In this document: positions 44,906 through 55,150 of the stretch, in pieces
How positions within the stretch are numbered: the first letter of the stretch is position 1
How the letters are laid out: every line of letters begins with the position of its first letter
Source of the DNA: Dysgonomonas hofstadii
Lineage (GTDB): Bacteria > Bacteroidota > Bacteroidia > Bacteroidales > Dysgonomonadaceae
Assembly (NCBI RefSeq): GCF_014196915.1
Contig: NZ_JACIEP010000015.1
Location: 30,058-94,057, forward strand
Length of the DNA: 64,000 nucleotides
Direction: 5' to 3'
Position numbers and translations under genes: made by a program
The notes under the pieces: generated by a model
What the model was told of the DNA's origin: nothing
The model's input: the letters and a program-made list of their open reading frames with translations, nothing else
Databases searched by the model: none

Positions 44906-47900
44906 TTAAAATCCCACTTGTATACCAAAATTTATAACCTTCTGAATAGGATATCCCAATCCACTTCCGGCCATTTCTACATCCCATAATTTAAATTTGC
45001 TGAATGTCAGCAAATTTGTACCACTACCATATATGCGTAACTGGTTAAGTCCTATTTTCTGTAAGAAAGACTGAGGCAATGAATAACCAATTTCTACTTG
45101 TTTAAGTCTCAGAAAAGAACCGTCCTGCATAAACCATGTACTCCTTTGTGCATTGTTTTCGTTTAAGGTTGCGCTAAGCCTCGGCCAAAGAGCATATATG
45201 TTACGATTATCTTCAGACCAATAGTTATCAGCATAAGCTTTTAATAATTGATTTTGAGATATAACACTATTATTTCCATCATTATCTATGAATGGAGACG
45301 TATTTGCTACATCAATCCAAAAAGAAGAGCGTGCAGATCCCTGAAAGAAAGCAGAGAAATCAATATTTTTATATCCTGCTGAGAACCCAAATCCATAAAC
45401 TATTTCTGGCGTCGTAGGATATCCGATTGGCACTCTGTCTAATGTTGTTATTTCACCATCACCATTAACATCCCTGTATTTGATATCACCAGCCATATAT
45501 GTCCCGAAGTTTTGCTTTGGCGAGGACCTTACATCTTCTTCATCTATGAAAAGACGTTCGGCAATATATCCCCATTGTTGCGAGATAGGATAACCAGCGC
45601 GGCTTAGATACCATTCATCATAAGCCGGTTCTTCATATTTTAAATATTTACTGGAAGAATAAGTAAAGTTTCCCCTCCCGGTAATCCATAAATTGTCATT
45701 AAAGAACTTCTTATAATCAATAGAAATATCTACTCCTTCTCCTTTTGCTTCACCTAGATTAGCCTTGACTGCAGACTGTAACCCCATTGTACTTGGTATA
45801 GAGGCTCTTTCCATCAAAATATTCTTCCTTTTTTCTTTAAAATACTCTGCTATAATTTCGAAGTTCTTAAACAATTCTAGTTCCAAAGCAATGTTCAGTT
45901 TTCTGGATACTTCCCAGCTGATATCGAAATTTTCATATCGATTGACAGCAATCCCTCTGAGTGAATAACCGTTTTCATCCTGTCCGAAAGATGCTCTTTT
46001 TCCAGCACTATCCATGTCTACTTCCGACAAATAGAAAAACCTGTCGCTGGCACTACCTATCTGGTCGTTACCTGTAAGACCATAGCTAGCCCTTAATTTT
46101 AGTTTTGATATTTGTTTTTCTAATGATTTCATAAAGGGTTCGTTAGAAATCATCCAACCGATACCCGCCGAAGGAAAGAATCCCCAGCGCTCAGTTTTAT
46201 AGAAACGTTCGGCTCCATTGTAACCGAAATTTAACTCTGTGAAATACTTGTTATCAAACGCATAAGTAAAACGACCTGATAGGCCGATATTGCGATATGG
46301 TAATGATAGCTGGAGCGAACTTGCATTGCCCTCAAGTTGGTTTTGCATTATAAAAACCAACATACCGCTAATATTGTGTTTTTCATTAAAAGTCCGGTTG
46401 TAGCTTGTCGATCCTTGCATATATAAAGTGGAAATCACGCTTTTCGATCCTTGGCTGTAATCTAAATGTTCTGTGCCTGTGCTCTCATTCAATGGGGTGA
46501 GAGTATATTTATTGTTTATTCTATCATACATTCCTATCTTATACCAAAATGGAGTATAACCACGCGAAACATCGAAGTATGATTCTCTGTTGGCATGGAA
46601 CATTCCCGACAGAGACAATCCCGGAGTAATTATTTTCGACAGGTCTTGTTTCAGCTCTAACTGAGCGCTCATTTTTGCCCTCGAATGTTCTTTATATCCT
46701 TTTACCATATCGGCATAAGGGTTAATGTATTGCCCTTCATCGTAATTACCGAAAAGGATATGCGTAGTTGAATATCCTTCCATAGGGGGATAATATGCCG
46801 GATATAGTACGGGACTGGTTCTCATCACTCGTTGATACATGTTTTGTCCGCCATAGATCGGCCCCGAATAGTCTTCAAAGTTACCTTTCATCCGGGCTAT
46901 AATCTCGGTAGAACTTGTGACGTTTATATTCACGTTTGTCAGTAAGGAATAAGTTTTAAGATCTATATTATTGTTGAAGTTATTCCTTTTATCAACTTTC
47001 ATTATCCCGTTATCCTGATTGAAAGTACCTGCTATATAATATCTGGCGACTTTTCCTCCTCCCTTGATACTCATATTTACACGCTGGTTCATAGCCCTGT
47101 CTTTGAAAAGTAACTTATACCAGTCTGTTGCCGGAAATACGATAGGATTGATACCGGAAATAGTATTATCTATTTTGTTCTGAGAATAAAGAGTGGCACC
47201 TAAAGGGTTACGCGTAAGAATAGCTTCATTACTTAATCTCATATATGTAATTGGATCAGCCAATTCTATATTCTTAGTGGCAGAGGATATTGAGTTTTCG
47301 AAACGTACGCTCACCTGTGCTTTTCCTTCGTTACCTTCCTTAGTTGTGATCAGTATAACTCCATTTGCCGCACGTGAACCATATAAGGATGTAGCCGTCG
47401 CATCTTTCATAATAGAGAAACTTCCTATGTCATCAGGCTGCATTCTAGCTAGGTCATTTTTAGATGCTTCCATCCCATCTATCAAAATTAAAGGATCTTG
47501 CTTGTATCCAAAGGTGGTGACTCCCCTGATAAAAAAATCTGCATTATCCTGACCTGGTTCGCCGCTTCGCTGATAAGCTATAATACCGGCTACTTTTCCC
47601 GCCAAGGCAGTTGTAAGATTACTGGATGGGACTTTAATATCTTTAGAATCTACAGTCGTTATAGAACCAATTACCGATTCTTTCTTCTGTTTTCCGAAGG
47701 CCACTACTGTGACAGCATCTAATTCTTCGGATTTATTGACCATTAGAATATCAATCTTGGTACGACCATTGATTTCTACAATTTGATTTTCGAATCCAAT
47801 AAATGATAATGATAATTTATCTTCAGGTTTTGCCTCAATTGTATAATCCCCGTTATCCCCAGACAAAACCCCTCTGGAGGAACCTACAACTGTGATTGTA

Positions 47901-48019
47901 ACTCCGGGTAAAGGGAGATTTCCGCTTTCAGTCTTTTCCATCACTATTCCCGATACTTTTATCTGGGCAATAGAAGGGAGAGAGCATATAATAAATGATA
48001 ATATTATTAATCGTTTCAT
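44906..48019 (-). CDS. SusC/RagA-type TonB-dependent outer membrane transporter
   Basis: 1037 residues. A signal peptide is followed by a carboxypeptidase-regulatory-like domain (IKVSGIVMEKTESGNLPLPG to LSFIGFENQIVEI). The plug domain comes next (ALAGKVAGIIAYQRSGEPG, DPLILIDGMEA, DATATSLYGSRAANGVI) and then a 22-strand barrel ending in an aromatic C-terminal strand (INFGIQVGF). It imports large glycan fragments powered by TonB. Paired with the SusD gene as in every polysaccharide utilisation locus. It begins 72 bases downstream of the GH3 gene; no separate promoter is clear. Confidence 0.97.
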   Translation of the reverse strand: MKRLIILSFIICSLPSIAQIKVSGIVMEKTESGNLPLPGVTITVVGSSRGVLSGDNGDYTIEAKPEDKLSLSFIGFENQIVEINGRTKIDILMVNKSEELDAVTVVAFGKQKKESVIGSITTVDSKDIKVPSSNLTTALAGKVAGIIAYQRSGEPGQDNADFFIRGVTTFGYKQDPLILIDGMEASKNDLARMQPDDIGSFSIMKDATATSLYGSRAANGVILITTKEGNEGKAQVSVRFENSISSATKNIELADPITYMRLSNEAILTRNPLGATLYSQNKIDNTISGINPIVFPATDWYKLLFKDRAMNQRVNMSIKGGGKVARYYIAGTFNQDNGIMKVDKRNNFNNNIDLKTYSLLTNVNINVTSSTEIIARMKGNFEDYSGPIYGGQNMYQRVMRTSPVLYPAYYPPMEGYSTTHILFGNYDEGQYINPYADMVKGYKEHSRAKMSAQLELKQDLSKIITPGLSLSGMFHANRESYFDVSRGYTPFWYKIGMYDRINNKYTLTPLNESTGTEHLDYSQGSKSVISTLYMQGSTSYNRTFNEKHNISGMLVFIMQNQLEGNASSLQLSLPYRNIGLSGRFTYAFDNKYFTELNFGYNGAERFYKTERWGFFPSAGIGWMISNEPFMKSLEKQISKLKLRASYGLTGNDQIGSASDRFFYLSEVDMDSAGKRASFGQDENGYSLRGIAVNRYENFDISWEVSRKLNIALELELFKNFEIIAEYFKEKRKNILMERASIPSTMGLQSAVKANLGEAKGEGVDISIDYKKFFNDNLWITGRGNFTYSSSKYLKYEEPAYDEWYLSRAGYPISQQWGYIAERLFIDEEDVRSSPKQNFGTYMAGDIKYRDVNGDGEITTLDRVPIGYPTTPEIVYGFGFSAGYKNIDFSAFFQGSARSSFWIDVANTSPFIDNDGNNSVISQNQLLKAYADNYWSEDNRNIYALWPRLSATLNENNAQRSTWFMQDGSFLRLKQVEIGYSLPQSFLQKIGLNQLRIYGSGTNLLTFSKFKLWDVEMAGSGLGYPIQKVINFGIQVGF

Positions 48020-48091
48020 AGTATGATTTTGTGTTTTATCTAGCTTCAGTTTTGTAGCTGTAAATCATTGAAATATTAGATAATGTGAGAA

Positions 48092-50464
48092 TTATTCCAG
48101 AACTTCGAAACTGCCAATCAAATGGATATGTTCGGACGAACTGCCAATCATAACAGAGAATGTTCCGGGTTCAACAACGAATTTATCGTCTTTATTCCAC
48201 AATCCTAAGTGATGGGGTATAAGCGTAAATTCTACTGTTTTTTCTTCTCCTGGATTAAGACGTACCTTCTGAAAACCCCTAAGAACTTTCTCGTATGTAG
48301 TAAGTGAACTATAATCGTCGCGGATATATAGTTGTACCACTTCATCACCAGCGATACGTCCTATATTCTTTACGGTAAGACTCAATTTCACTTCCTGGTT
48401 CTGCTTCACTTGCGGGGTTTCTATTATAAGGTCACTATATTTGAATTCTGTATAGCTTAATCCATATCCAAAAGGATATAAAGATCCCTCGACACGAACA
48501 AAACCTTTCGAATCGGCTCCCGGCTTGAATGGGAAAGCATATGGTATTTGTCCGACGGTCTTAGGGAAAGTTACGGTAAGTTTTCCTCCAGGATTATAGT
48601 CGCCAAAGAGGACTTTAGAAATTGCTTCTCCCATAAATTCGCCTGGAAACCATGCCTGTACAATGCCTGGGATATATTTCTCCGCCCAGTTTATAGTCGC
48701 TGCTCTTCCATCCACCATGACAAGGATAACTGGTGTGCCGGTCTCATAAACTGCTTTCAGTAAATGTTCCTGTCTTCCCAGCAGATTCAGATCGGAGCGG
48801 GAACGCTCTTCCCTTATTGTATTTTCATTTCCGCCCAGAACAAGGATCGCAACATCTGATGATTCGGCTAGTTTCACTGCTTCATCTATACGTCTTTGTT
48901 CCGATCTGTCGAGAGGAACATCATACAATTCGCTTTCGGGGAAATATTTATCTATAATATCACACCCCTTGGCATATTGTATTTCTGTATTAGGCAGATA
49001 TTCTTTCATAACTTCAAATACAGATTTTTGCAATGTATTTGCCGGACCATAGCGACACCTGAGGTTACTCACATCATGAGCATTCGGACCTATTACAGCT
49101 ATTCGTCCCAGTTCTTTTGACAGAGGAAGGATATTATCTTTATTTTTCAAAAGTACAATAGATTCTAATGCTGCCTGTAAAGACAGTTCCTGATGTTCTT
49201 TGCTATGTACAATATTATTAACATTTTTCGGGTCTCCTTTATAAGGATCATCAAATAGACCCAACATAAATTTTACCCTAAGCACATCGGCTACGCGTGA
49301 ATCTATAGTTGCCATTGATATTTTACCCATTTCTATAGCCTTCCTCAAAGGTTTTATAAAATCCTGGGGAGGAGTAAAATGTGTTCTTACATTCATCCCT
49401 GCATTGATTGCTCTTGCCACTTCGTCTTCCGGAGTAGGCTCTACCCTATGCTTTGTGTGAATAAATTCAACCGCTTCACTGTCTGATACCACATAACCTT
49501 TGAATCCCCATTCGTTACGGAGAATTTCAGTAAGGAACTTATAACTTCCTGTAATAGGGTCCCCATCATAATCGTTATATGAACTCATTACGCCTAATGC
49601 TCCAGCCTCTTGTATTGCGATCCGGAATGGTTCGAGCATAATCGTTTTCATTTCCCGGTAACTTATGTTAGGATTCGTACGGGTTCCCTCATCGCGTCCA
49701 CCTACAGGTATACTATATACCGCAAAATGCTTGGGAGTGGAAATTACGCCATTCTCTTGTAATCCTAATACAGCTTCCCTACCTAGTTCTCCAACTAAAA
49801 AAGGGTCTTCGCTATAACATTCTACTACACGTCCCCAACGTGGGTCGCGCGCTACGTCAAGTATAGGAGAATAAATATTTGTATAGCCTAGTGCCACTGC
49901 TTCTTTTGCCGTAACTTCGGCTATTTTCCTTACCAGACTCCGGTTCCATGTCGACCCCTGACCACATTGGGCGGGAAACATCGTAGCCCTGTCGTGGCAT
50001 AATCCCCGTATACCTTCGTTTGTATAATCAACAGGTATTCCCAACCGTGTTTCTTCGACAAACCATTGCTGTATAGCATGTCTATTGCTGATACTTCTTG
50101 TATAAGGGTAAGATATTGTGGTTAACCGTATACCATTCGCCTGTTCATCAATATTACCAATTCCGTCTTTCCATACCTCTTCCTTCCATTTTGGGGTAGG
50201 CATAGTATCCATTAATACACGCCCCGATCCATATAAGGTAGCCAATTGGCATGTTTTTTCCTCAATAGTCATTTGGCTTATAAGATCTGCTATTCTCTTA
50301 TCAATAGGTGCTTGAGGATCTTCATACACATCTTTAAGGCCATTCTTATTAAAGTCTATCCACCCTTTTTTATAGATGTTCTTTTTGTTTTGAGAAAAGC
50401 TCACAAATGGTACAGTCAGAAGAAAAAAGACAGCTATTATAATTCGTAAAAAGTAAATATTCAT
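48092..50464 (-). CDS. Glycoside hydrolase family 3 enzyme
   Basis: 790 residues with signal peptide (about 1-24) and a linker WIDFNKNGLKDVYEDP. The GH3 TIM barrel contains RDPRWGRVVECYSEDP, KHFAVY and VVSDSE with nucleophile Asp328. The second alpha/beta domain (RIAVIGPNAHD, LGGNENTIREERSRSD) and a C-terminal Fn3-like domain (VKNIGRIAGDEVVQLYIRDD) complete the beta-glucosidase/xylosidase layout. It probably works on non-reducing beta-linked sugars exposed after desialylation; the exact sugar is not predictable. The N-acetylhexosaminidase signature of NagZ-type GH3 is absent. Confidence 0.93.
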   Translation of the reverse strand: MNIYFLRIIIAVFFLLTVPFVSFSQNKKNIYKKGWIDFNKNGLKDVYEDPQAPIDKRIADLISQMTIEEKTCQLATLYGSGRVLMDTMPTPKWKEEVWKDGIGNIDEQANGIRLTTISYPYTRSISNRHAIQQWFVEETRLGIPVDYTNEGIRGLCHDRATMFPAQCGQGSTWNRSLVRKIAEVTAKEAVALGYTNIYSPILDVARDPRWGRVVECYSEDPFLVGELGREAVLGLQENGVISTPKHFAVYSIPVGGRDEGTRTNPNISYREMKTIMLEPFRIAIQEAGALGVMSSYNDYDGDPITGSYKFLTEILRNEWGFKGYVVSDSEAVEFIHTKHRVEPTPEDEVARAINAGMNVRTHFTPPQDFIKPLRKAIEMGKISMATIDSRVADVLRVKFMLGLFDDPYKGDPKNVNNIVHSKEHQELSLQAALESIVLLKNKDNILPLSKELGRIAVIGPNAHDVSNLRCRYGPANTLQKSVFEVMKEYLPNTEIQYAKGCDIIDKYFPESELYDVPLDRSEQRRIDEAVKLAESSDVAILVLGGNENTIREERSRSDLNLLGRQEHLLKAVYETGTPVILVMVDGRAATINWAEKYIPGIVQAWFPGEFMGEAISKVLFGDYNPGGKLTVTFPKTVGQIPYAFPFKPGADSKGFVRVEGSLYPFGYGLSYTEFKYSDLIIETPQVKQNQEVKLSLTVKNIGRIAGDEVVQLYIRDDYSSLTTYEKVLRGFQKVRLNPGEEKTVEFTLIPHHLGLWNKDDKFVVEPGTFSVMIGSSSEHIHLIGSFEVLE

Positions 50465-50489
50465 AAAATCGTCGTTAATTAAATATCAG

Positions 50490-51920
50490 TTACTCTGAGG
50501 TAAAAGGAGATACCGGTAGCCTGAAATTATTGTATAGGTTTACAACCGCATCATTGCGAAATGCATACCTTACATATACCGGATCGTTTACCTTGTCACA
50601 AGTCAATAATATTTTTGTACTCTTGGCGGTCAACTTTGCTTTAGCCGGATAAAACACTTTATCCGCCGCAGCCACTTCAAATCCAAAAATATCTTCATAG
50701 TAAGAGGTTAGGCCATATTCACTATGTTTGAAATTTACATAGATTTTATCGCCATCAACATCTACAGAACTATACAGTGGCCCGGAATGAGGAGTCCCTT
50801 CTCTTCCATAGGTTTTGGCCAGTGCCCACAAAGCCAGTCTTTTGCCTACTTCTGATTTCTTTGGCGGATGGATACAGGTAGTATAACCGATATCGGCTGT
50901 TACTACCATACCACTGTTAGGTATAATATCCATACATTCCAACTGAACCTGTCTCAATTGTGCGGCCTCTGTATTCTCACAATTATCCTTACCATAGCAG
51001 TAAGGTGCTATCTGCACATAGTAAAAAGGGAAATCGCCAAGTGCCCACTCTTTGCGCCACGATCTTACCATTGCAGGAAATAGCTTTTTATATAAATCAC
51101 TTTCATTTCTGTTGCTTTCCCCCTGATACCAGATAGCTCCCTTAATCACATAATTCAGCACAGGGTTTATCATAGCATTGTATAATAATGCCGGTTCATA
51201 GCGAGGGTCTTTTATCTCCTTTTCGTTTTTAGTCAATGCTTCAAGAGATATTTCAGGAAAGTTTTCTCTGTAGGTAGCCTCGTTTATCCAAGGTTGTATT
51301 TTTGATCCTCCCCAACTGGAACATATCAGCCCGACAGGAACATTCAATACCTTTTGCAAATACTGAGCGAAAAAATAAGCAGTTGCGCTTACTTTTAATA
51401 CAGATGCCGGATTGCTTTCCTGCCATTGGCCTACGCAATCGTTTTGAGGAATCTGGCTGCTCGCTCTCTGAATGGTGATAAAGCGGATATCATTGTCCGG
51501 ACTGGCCATACTTATTACATCTAATGAAGATTCTATAGGTTGTCCTCTGAAACCTTCTATGCGCATTTCCATATTTGATTGCCCCGAACATAGCCAGACC
51601 TCTCCTATAAGAATATTGTTTATTATCAGATTGTCGCCGTCTGAGATATTAATACTATATGGTCCTCCTGCCCGGGGAGTTTGCACCTTTACAGCCCATT
51701 CACCAGTATCCGACGACTTTGTTTTATATACTATATGATCCCATGATGTAGAGATCGTAATGTCTGTCAACTTTTTGGCCCATCCCCATAGTTTTACTTC
51801 TGCATTTTGTTGCAATACCATATTGTCTCCCAATATTGAAGGGAGAATAATTTCAGACTTGACAATTAGCGAATATTGAAGCAGAAGAATAATTGGTATA
51901 AAATATTTAATTAGTTTCAT
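50490..51920 (-). CDS. Sialate O-acetylesterase
   Basis: 476 residues with signal peptide. An N-terminal beta domain (LPSILGDNMVLQQNAEVKLWG) is typical of sialic acid esterases. The SGNH nucleophile is Ser115 in CSGQSNMEMR, with WGGSKIQPW and WYQGESN as oxyanion and catalytic blocks. The family removes 9-O-acetyl (and 4-O-acetyl) groups from sialic acid so that sialidase or lyase can act. Direct neighbour of the MFS and sialidase genes, supporting this assignment. A lone C-terminal Fn3-like part follows. Confidence 0.93.
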   Translation of the reverse strand: MKLIKYFIPIILLLQYSLIVKSEIILPSILGDNMVLQQNAEVKLWGWAKKLTDITISTSWDHIVYKTKSSDTGEWAVKVQTPRAGGPYSINISDGDNLIINNILIGEVWLCSGQSNMEMRIEGFRGQPIESSLDVISMASPDNDIRFITIQRASSQIPQNDCVGQWQESNPASVLKVSATAYFFAQYLQKVLNVPVGLICSSWGGSKIQPWINEATYRENFPEISLEALTKNEKEIKDPRYEPALLYNAMINPVLNYVIKGAIWYQGESNRNESDLYKKLFPAMVRSWRKEWALGDFPFYYVQIAPYCYGKDNCENTEAAQLRQVQLECMDIIPNSGMVVTADIGYTTCIHPPKKSEVGKRLALWALAKTYGREGTPHSGPLYSSVDVDGDKIYVNFKHSEYGLTSYYEDIFGFEVAAADKVFYPAKAKLTAKSTKILLTCDKVNDPVYVRYAFRNDAVVNLYNNFRLPVSPFTSE

Positions 51921-51932
51921 AAATAAATGTTT

Positions 51933-53186
51933 TTATTGTTCTTGCATATCGCTTGTCTTCGGCCTTAAGAAGGTTAACTGAATGACAAGCACTATTAATA
52001 CAACTACTGCCATAAGAGCAAAATCGCGTCCCAAATGCCCTGCATCGGTGGATTCTCCCAGAAATCTTGTGATAACTGCTCCGGCAAACACACCGCACAT
52101 ATTCATTATCCCATAAGCCGAACCTCTGTGCCTCGATGATACGAACTGACACAGGATAGGCATATTGTTGGCATCAAACATACCGAATCCAATTCCAAAA
52201 AGAATACCCCCGGCTATCACCATAATCAAAGAATGTCCGAATCCGATAAGAAGAAGAGATGGGATAATCAGTCCTAGCCCGATAGCTCCGGTATATACGC
52301 GTCCTCTCAAATTTCGTTGTATCCATTTGTCGGAAAGAAACCCTCCGAAAATAACGCCAATGAAAGATGATGCGGCAATAGTAATCGTAGATATAGGACC
52401 AGCCATAGACATATCTATTGACAGATTCTCGGCAAAGAGGGTTGGCAGCCAGTTTTTGGTAGCCCATCCCGGTAAACTCGGGATACAGAAATAAAGCAGT
52501 ATTACCCAGAAAGATATATTACCTAATAAGACGGCCAGACCTTTCATTACCGGAATTTTCTCTTTTTTCTGCTTTTTATCAAGGTCGGGACTGATTGTCC
52601 TTTCTTTATCTTTTAGAAAAACAGCTAAGACAAGACTATATGCAATGCCAATAATGCCAAACCAGTGAAATGTCTGATTCCATGTATACATTGCAGCAAT
52701 AGTTGCCCCGAATCCACCGATAGCTTGTCCAACATAAAGCCCCGTCATATGAATACCTACAGCCAACGACCTTGTCTTATTTTGATGATAATCGGCTATT
52801 AAGGACAATGCCGCAGGCAAATACAGAGCCTCACTTAATCCCATGACTCCGCGCAAGATGTAAAGCTGATTGAAATCGGTCGCATAACCCATCAACAGAG
52901 TGACCAAAGACCAGACTGCCAGACTGCCTACAATAAGCCACTTACGGTTTAATCGGTCGGCAATAATACCGGAGATAGGACTCATCAGTCCATAAATCCA
53001 GAGAAAAATGGCCATAAGACGTCCAAAGTTAGCAGCCGATTGTAATTCTTCAATATCACCCATCATTGGCACTCTCATAGTTGACAGCATTTGCCTGTCC
53101 ATATAATTGAGGAGTGCCACCACCCAGAGTAACCCCACAACAATCCATGGGTATATTTTCATGTATTTAGAGTTTGAGATTTTCAT
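51933..53186 (-). CDS. MFS transporter, sialic acid/hexuronate-type
   Basis: 417 residues, 12 helices. The N-terminal YPWIVVGLLWVVALLNYMDRQ and GIIADRLNRKWLI (the MFS loop 2-3 motif) match the anion:cation symporter group that carries hexuronates and sialic acid. An in-frame Met at 53162 would start the canonical KIYPWIV sequence. It lies between the sialidase and the large esterase, so free Neu5Ac is the probable cargo, in line with NanT-type inner-membrane transporters of Bacteroides. Substrate is inferred from context. Confidence 0.9.
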   Translation of the reverse strand: MKISNSKYMKIYPWIVVGLLWVVALLNYMDRQMLSTMRVPMMGDIEELQSAANFGRLMAIFLWIYGLMSPISGIIADRLNRKWLIVGSLAVWSLVTLLMGYATDFNQLYILRGVMGLSEALYLPAALSLIADYHQNKTRSLAVGIHMTGLYVGQAIGGFGATIAAMYTWNQTFHWFGIIGIAYSLVLAVFLKDKERTISPDLDKKQKKEKIPVMKGLAVLLGNISFWVILLYFCIPSLPGWATKNWLPTLFAENLSIDMSMAGPISTITIAASSFIGVIFGGFLSDKWIQRNLRGRVYTGAIGLGLIIPSLLLIGFGHSLIMVIAGGILFGIGFGMFDANNMPILCQFVSSRHRGSAYGIMNMCGVFAGAVITRFLGESTDAGHLGRDFALMAVVVLIVLVIQLTFLRPKTSDMQEQ

Positions 53187-53192
53187 ATATCA

Positions 53193-54836
53193 TCAATTTA
53201 GAATTTCGGATAACGGGATCTGTATAAAAACCAGATTTGCCTGACTACTTTCGTACAAAATTCCAATCGTGTTTTCATCTACGGATGTTATACATGAGTA
53301 GCCTGCACTTTTATACTGGTCGAGTAATATCCATTTATCCTCAGGCCATGTCATGCCATCATCAAAGCTTACTTTCAGGGTTATTTTGTCCCTTACAGAA
53401 TGGTCATTCGGGTTTACAAATAAAAGGATGCTTTTTTCTTCACTGTTTTCTTTATATCGATGACGGTGAATACTTGCCATACATGTAGGTTCGATTAATG
53501 CATTATGAGATGTGACATGCTCTTTCCATGTCTGCCCCAAGTCAGTTGTAACTGCCACACGACGGCCATTCGTCTTTTTATTTCCCCTATTTTTACTATC
53601 TCTCATATTGAGCATAATGGAACCATCAGATAACTCCACGGCCATGCATTCGGTAGTATTGCTAAAAGCGGGGTTACTTGTTACCCAGGTTTTGCCTTTA
53701 TCCTTGCTCCATGTAATATTGGAAAATGATTCACCACGGCTATCCCTTCCCTGAGTGGGGAGTACAAGCGTTCCGTCAGATAAGGTAATCCCATGCCCTG
53801 GTGCAGGAGCGAAAAGCCACCATTCTTTCCTTTTCGTTTTGGATGTAATATTCTCAGGTCTACTCCATGTTAAGCCGTCATCACTACTTTTGGCAATGAG
53901 GAACTGACTCGTTTGCTTCTCTCCAAATCCGGGCTGGGAGCCCTTTTTCCGCCATTGGTGTATCCATTCTTTGCTTTCTTCAGAAAGCCCACTCACCCAT
54001 TTTCCTGTTTCTGCGTTTAAAACCCCATGCATCCATAATCCGGCGATATACAGGTCACCAGAATTATCATCAGCAAGAATACATGCATCGCTAACTCCAT
54101 TAAACTTTTGAGGCAGTCCTCCCCATTCTCCCATATCCAGCACAATTTGCATAGGTTGCCATGTGACGCCCTTGTCCGTACTCCGGTGTAATGCTATATC
54201 CATATGTCCTTGCAAGTCGCGGGAAGATTCGTACCGGGCATCAAAAATTGCCAGTAAAGTACCATTCTTGCTAATAGTCAATCCCGGTATACGCGAAGTA
54301 TGCACCCCGTCCTGATTGTGTTGCCTTACGGCCACTCCAATACGAGAAGGAGATGTCATTGGTATATCAAACTTTAATTTCCCTTTAGAAGTTTTTATAT
54401 CAATACATGCCAGATTGATTTTATGGTCTAATTGCACTTTGTCTTTTAAAGACACTGTAACCCATAGAGAAAAGGTGTCTTTATCTGCTAATATTTCATT
54501 TCTCAATTTAACGGTTTTGGCTGCTTGTTGAGGTTCGCACAATTGAACTGAAGTATCTATTTGCCCATTTTCCAATGTTCCATATAAACTTATTGATGAA
54601 ATATCCGAAAGATCAGTAGTGCCTTCTGTCGAAATCTTGATTTCTTCTACCGAATAGGGCAAACTATCCAACCTAACAAAGTCAATTTTAAGAACTGGAT
54701 TGACATCTTTTTTTACTAATACAGGTAATTCCGGTTTTTCTATATTCACCTGTATTTTTCGTATAGTATCAGCACACGAGAACAGAAGTATGCTACACGG
54801 AAATACTATAAACAGCAGAAAATTAGTTCTTTTCAT
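53193..54836 (-). CDS. nanH: Exo-alpha-sialidase (GH33), lipoprotein
   Basis: 547 residues. Lipobox LFSC (Cys21). An N-terminal beta domain of about 160 residues precedes the six-bladed propeller. The FRIP-like motif is S181-R-I-P-G, with Arg182 the first of the carboxylate-binding triad. Asp-box repeats STDKGVTW, SSDDGLTW, SKDKGKTW, TTDLGQTW and SFDDGMTW mark the blades. Further Arg-rich segments (MLNMRDSKNRG) supply the triad. The enzyme releases terminal sialic acid from glycoproteins at the cell surface or in the periplasm. It heads the second half of the locus after a 314-base gap. Confidence 0.96.
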   Translation of the reverse strand: MKRTNFLLFIVFPCSILLFSCADTIRKIQVNIEKPELPVLVKKDVNPVLKIDFVRLDSLPYSVEEIKISTEGTTDLSDISSISLYGTLENGQIDTSVQLCEPQQAAKTVKLRNEILADKDTFSLWVTVSLKDKVQLDHKINLACIDIKTSKGKLKFDIPMTSPSRIGVAVRQHNQDGVHTSRIPGLTISKNGTLLAIFDARYESSRDLQGHMDIALHRSTDKGVTWQPMQIVLDMGEWGGLPQKFNGVSDACILADDNSGDLYIAGLWMHGVLNAETGKWVSGLSEESKEWIHQWRKKGSQPGFGEKQTSQFLIAKSSDDGLTWSRPENITSKTKRKEWWLFAPAPGHGITLSDGTLVLPTQGRDSRGESFSNITWSKDKGKTWVTSNPAFSNTTECMAVELSDGSIMLNMRDSKNRGNKKTNGRRVAVTTDLGQTWKEHVTSHNALIEPTCMASIHRHRYKENSEEKSILLFVNPNDHSVRDKITLKVSFDDGMTWPEDKWILLDQYKSAGYSCITSVDENTIGILYESSQANLVFIQIPLSEILN

Positions 54837-55150
54837 ATAGATAGTTTTTTCTTTCCGCTATCCTCCATAGAAAGCGGGTTTTACTTCATTTTTCCAGAAA
54901 GCAAAAGTTTATTTAGGTTTCAGACCTATATATTATTTTTATATATAATAGCAACAGTTAGCAGGTTAGTTATAATTAGTATTATTGAATTAAATCCTTT
55001 CTACTGCTTAATGAGTATATAAGTGCTAACTGCTTGTTATAATTTATGAGTTTGACCGAGTAGGATTAAAGCCTTCTAGTATTAGATAATTGTCAGTAAT
55101 TTTATATAAAACCTGTGGGCTGGGTTTTATTATTTTTACATTCTCTTATT
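54837..55150. other. 314-base gap upstream of the sialidase gene
   Basis: AT-rich region between the lyase and sialidase genes, likely to hold the promoter of the long sialidase-SusCD-sulfatase transcript. It contains a small inverted repeat CAGTTAGCA (54956-54964) and TGCTAACTG (55032-55040). No exact TAnnTTTG promoter or copy of the 57930 operator was found. Confidence 0.45.
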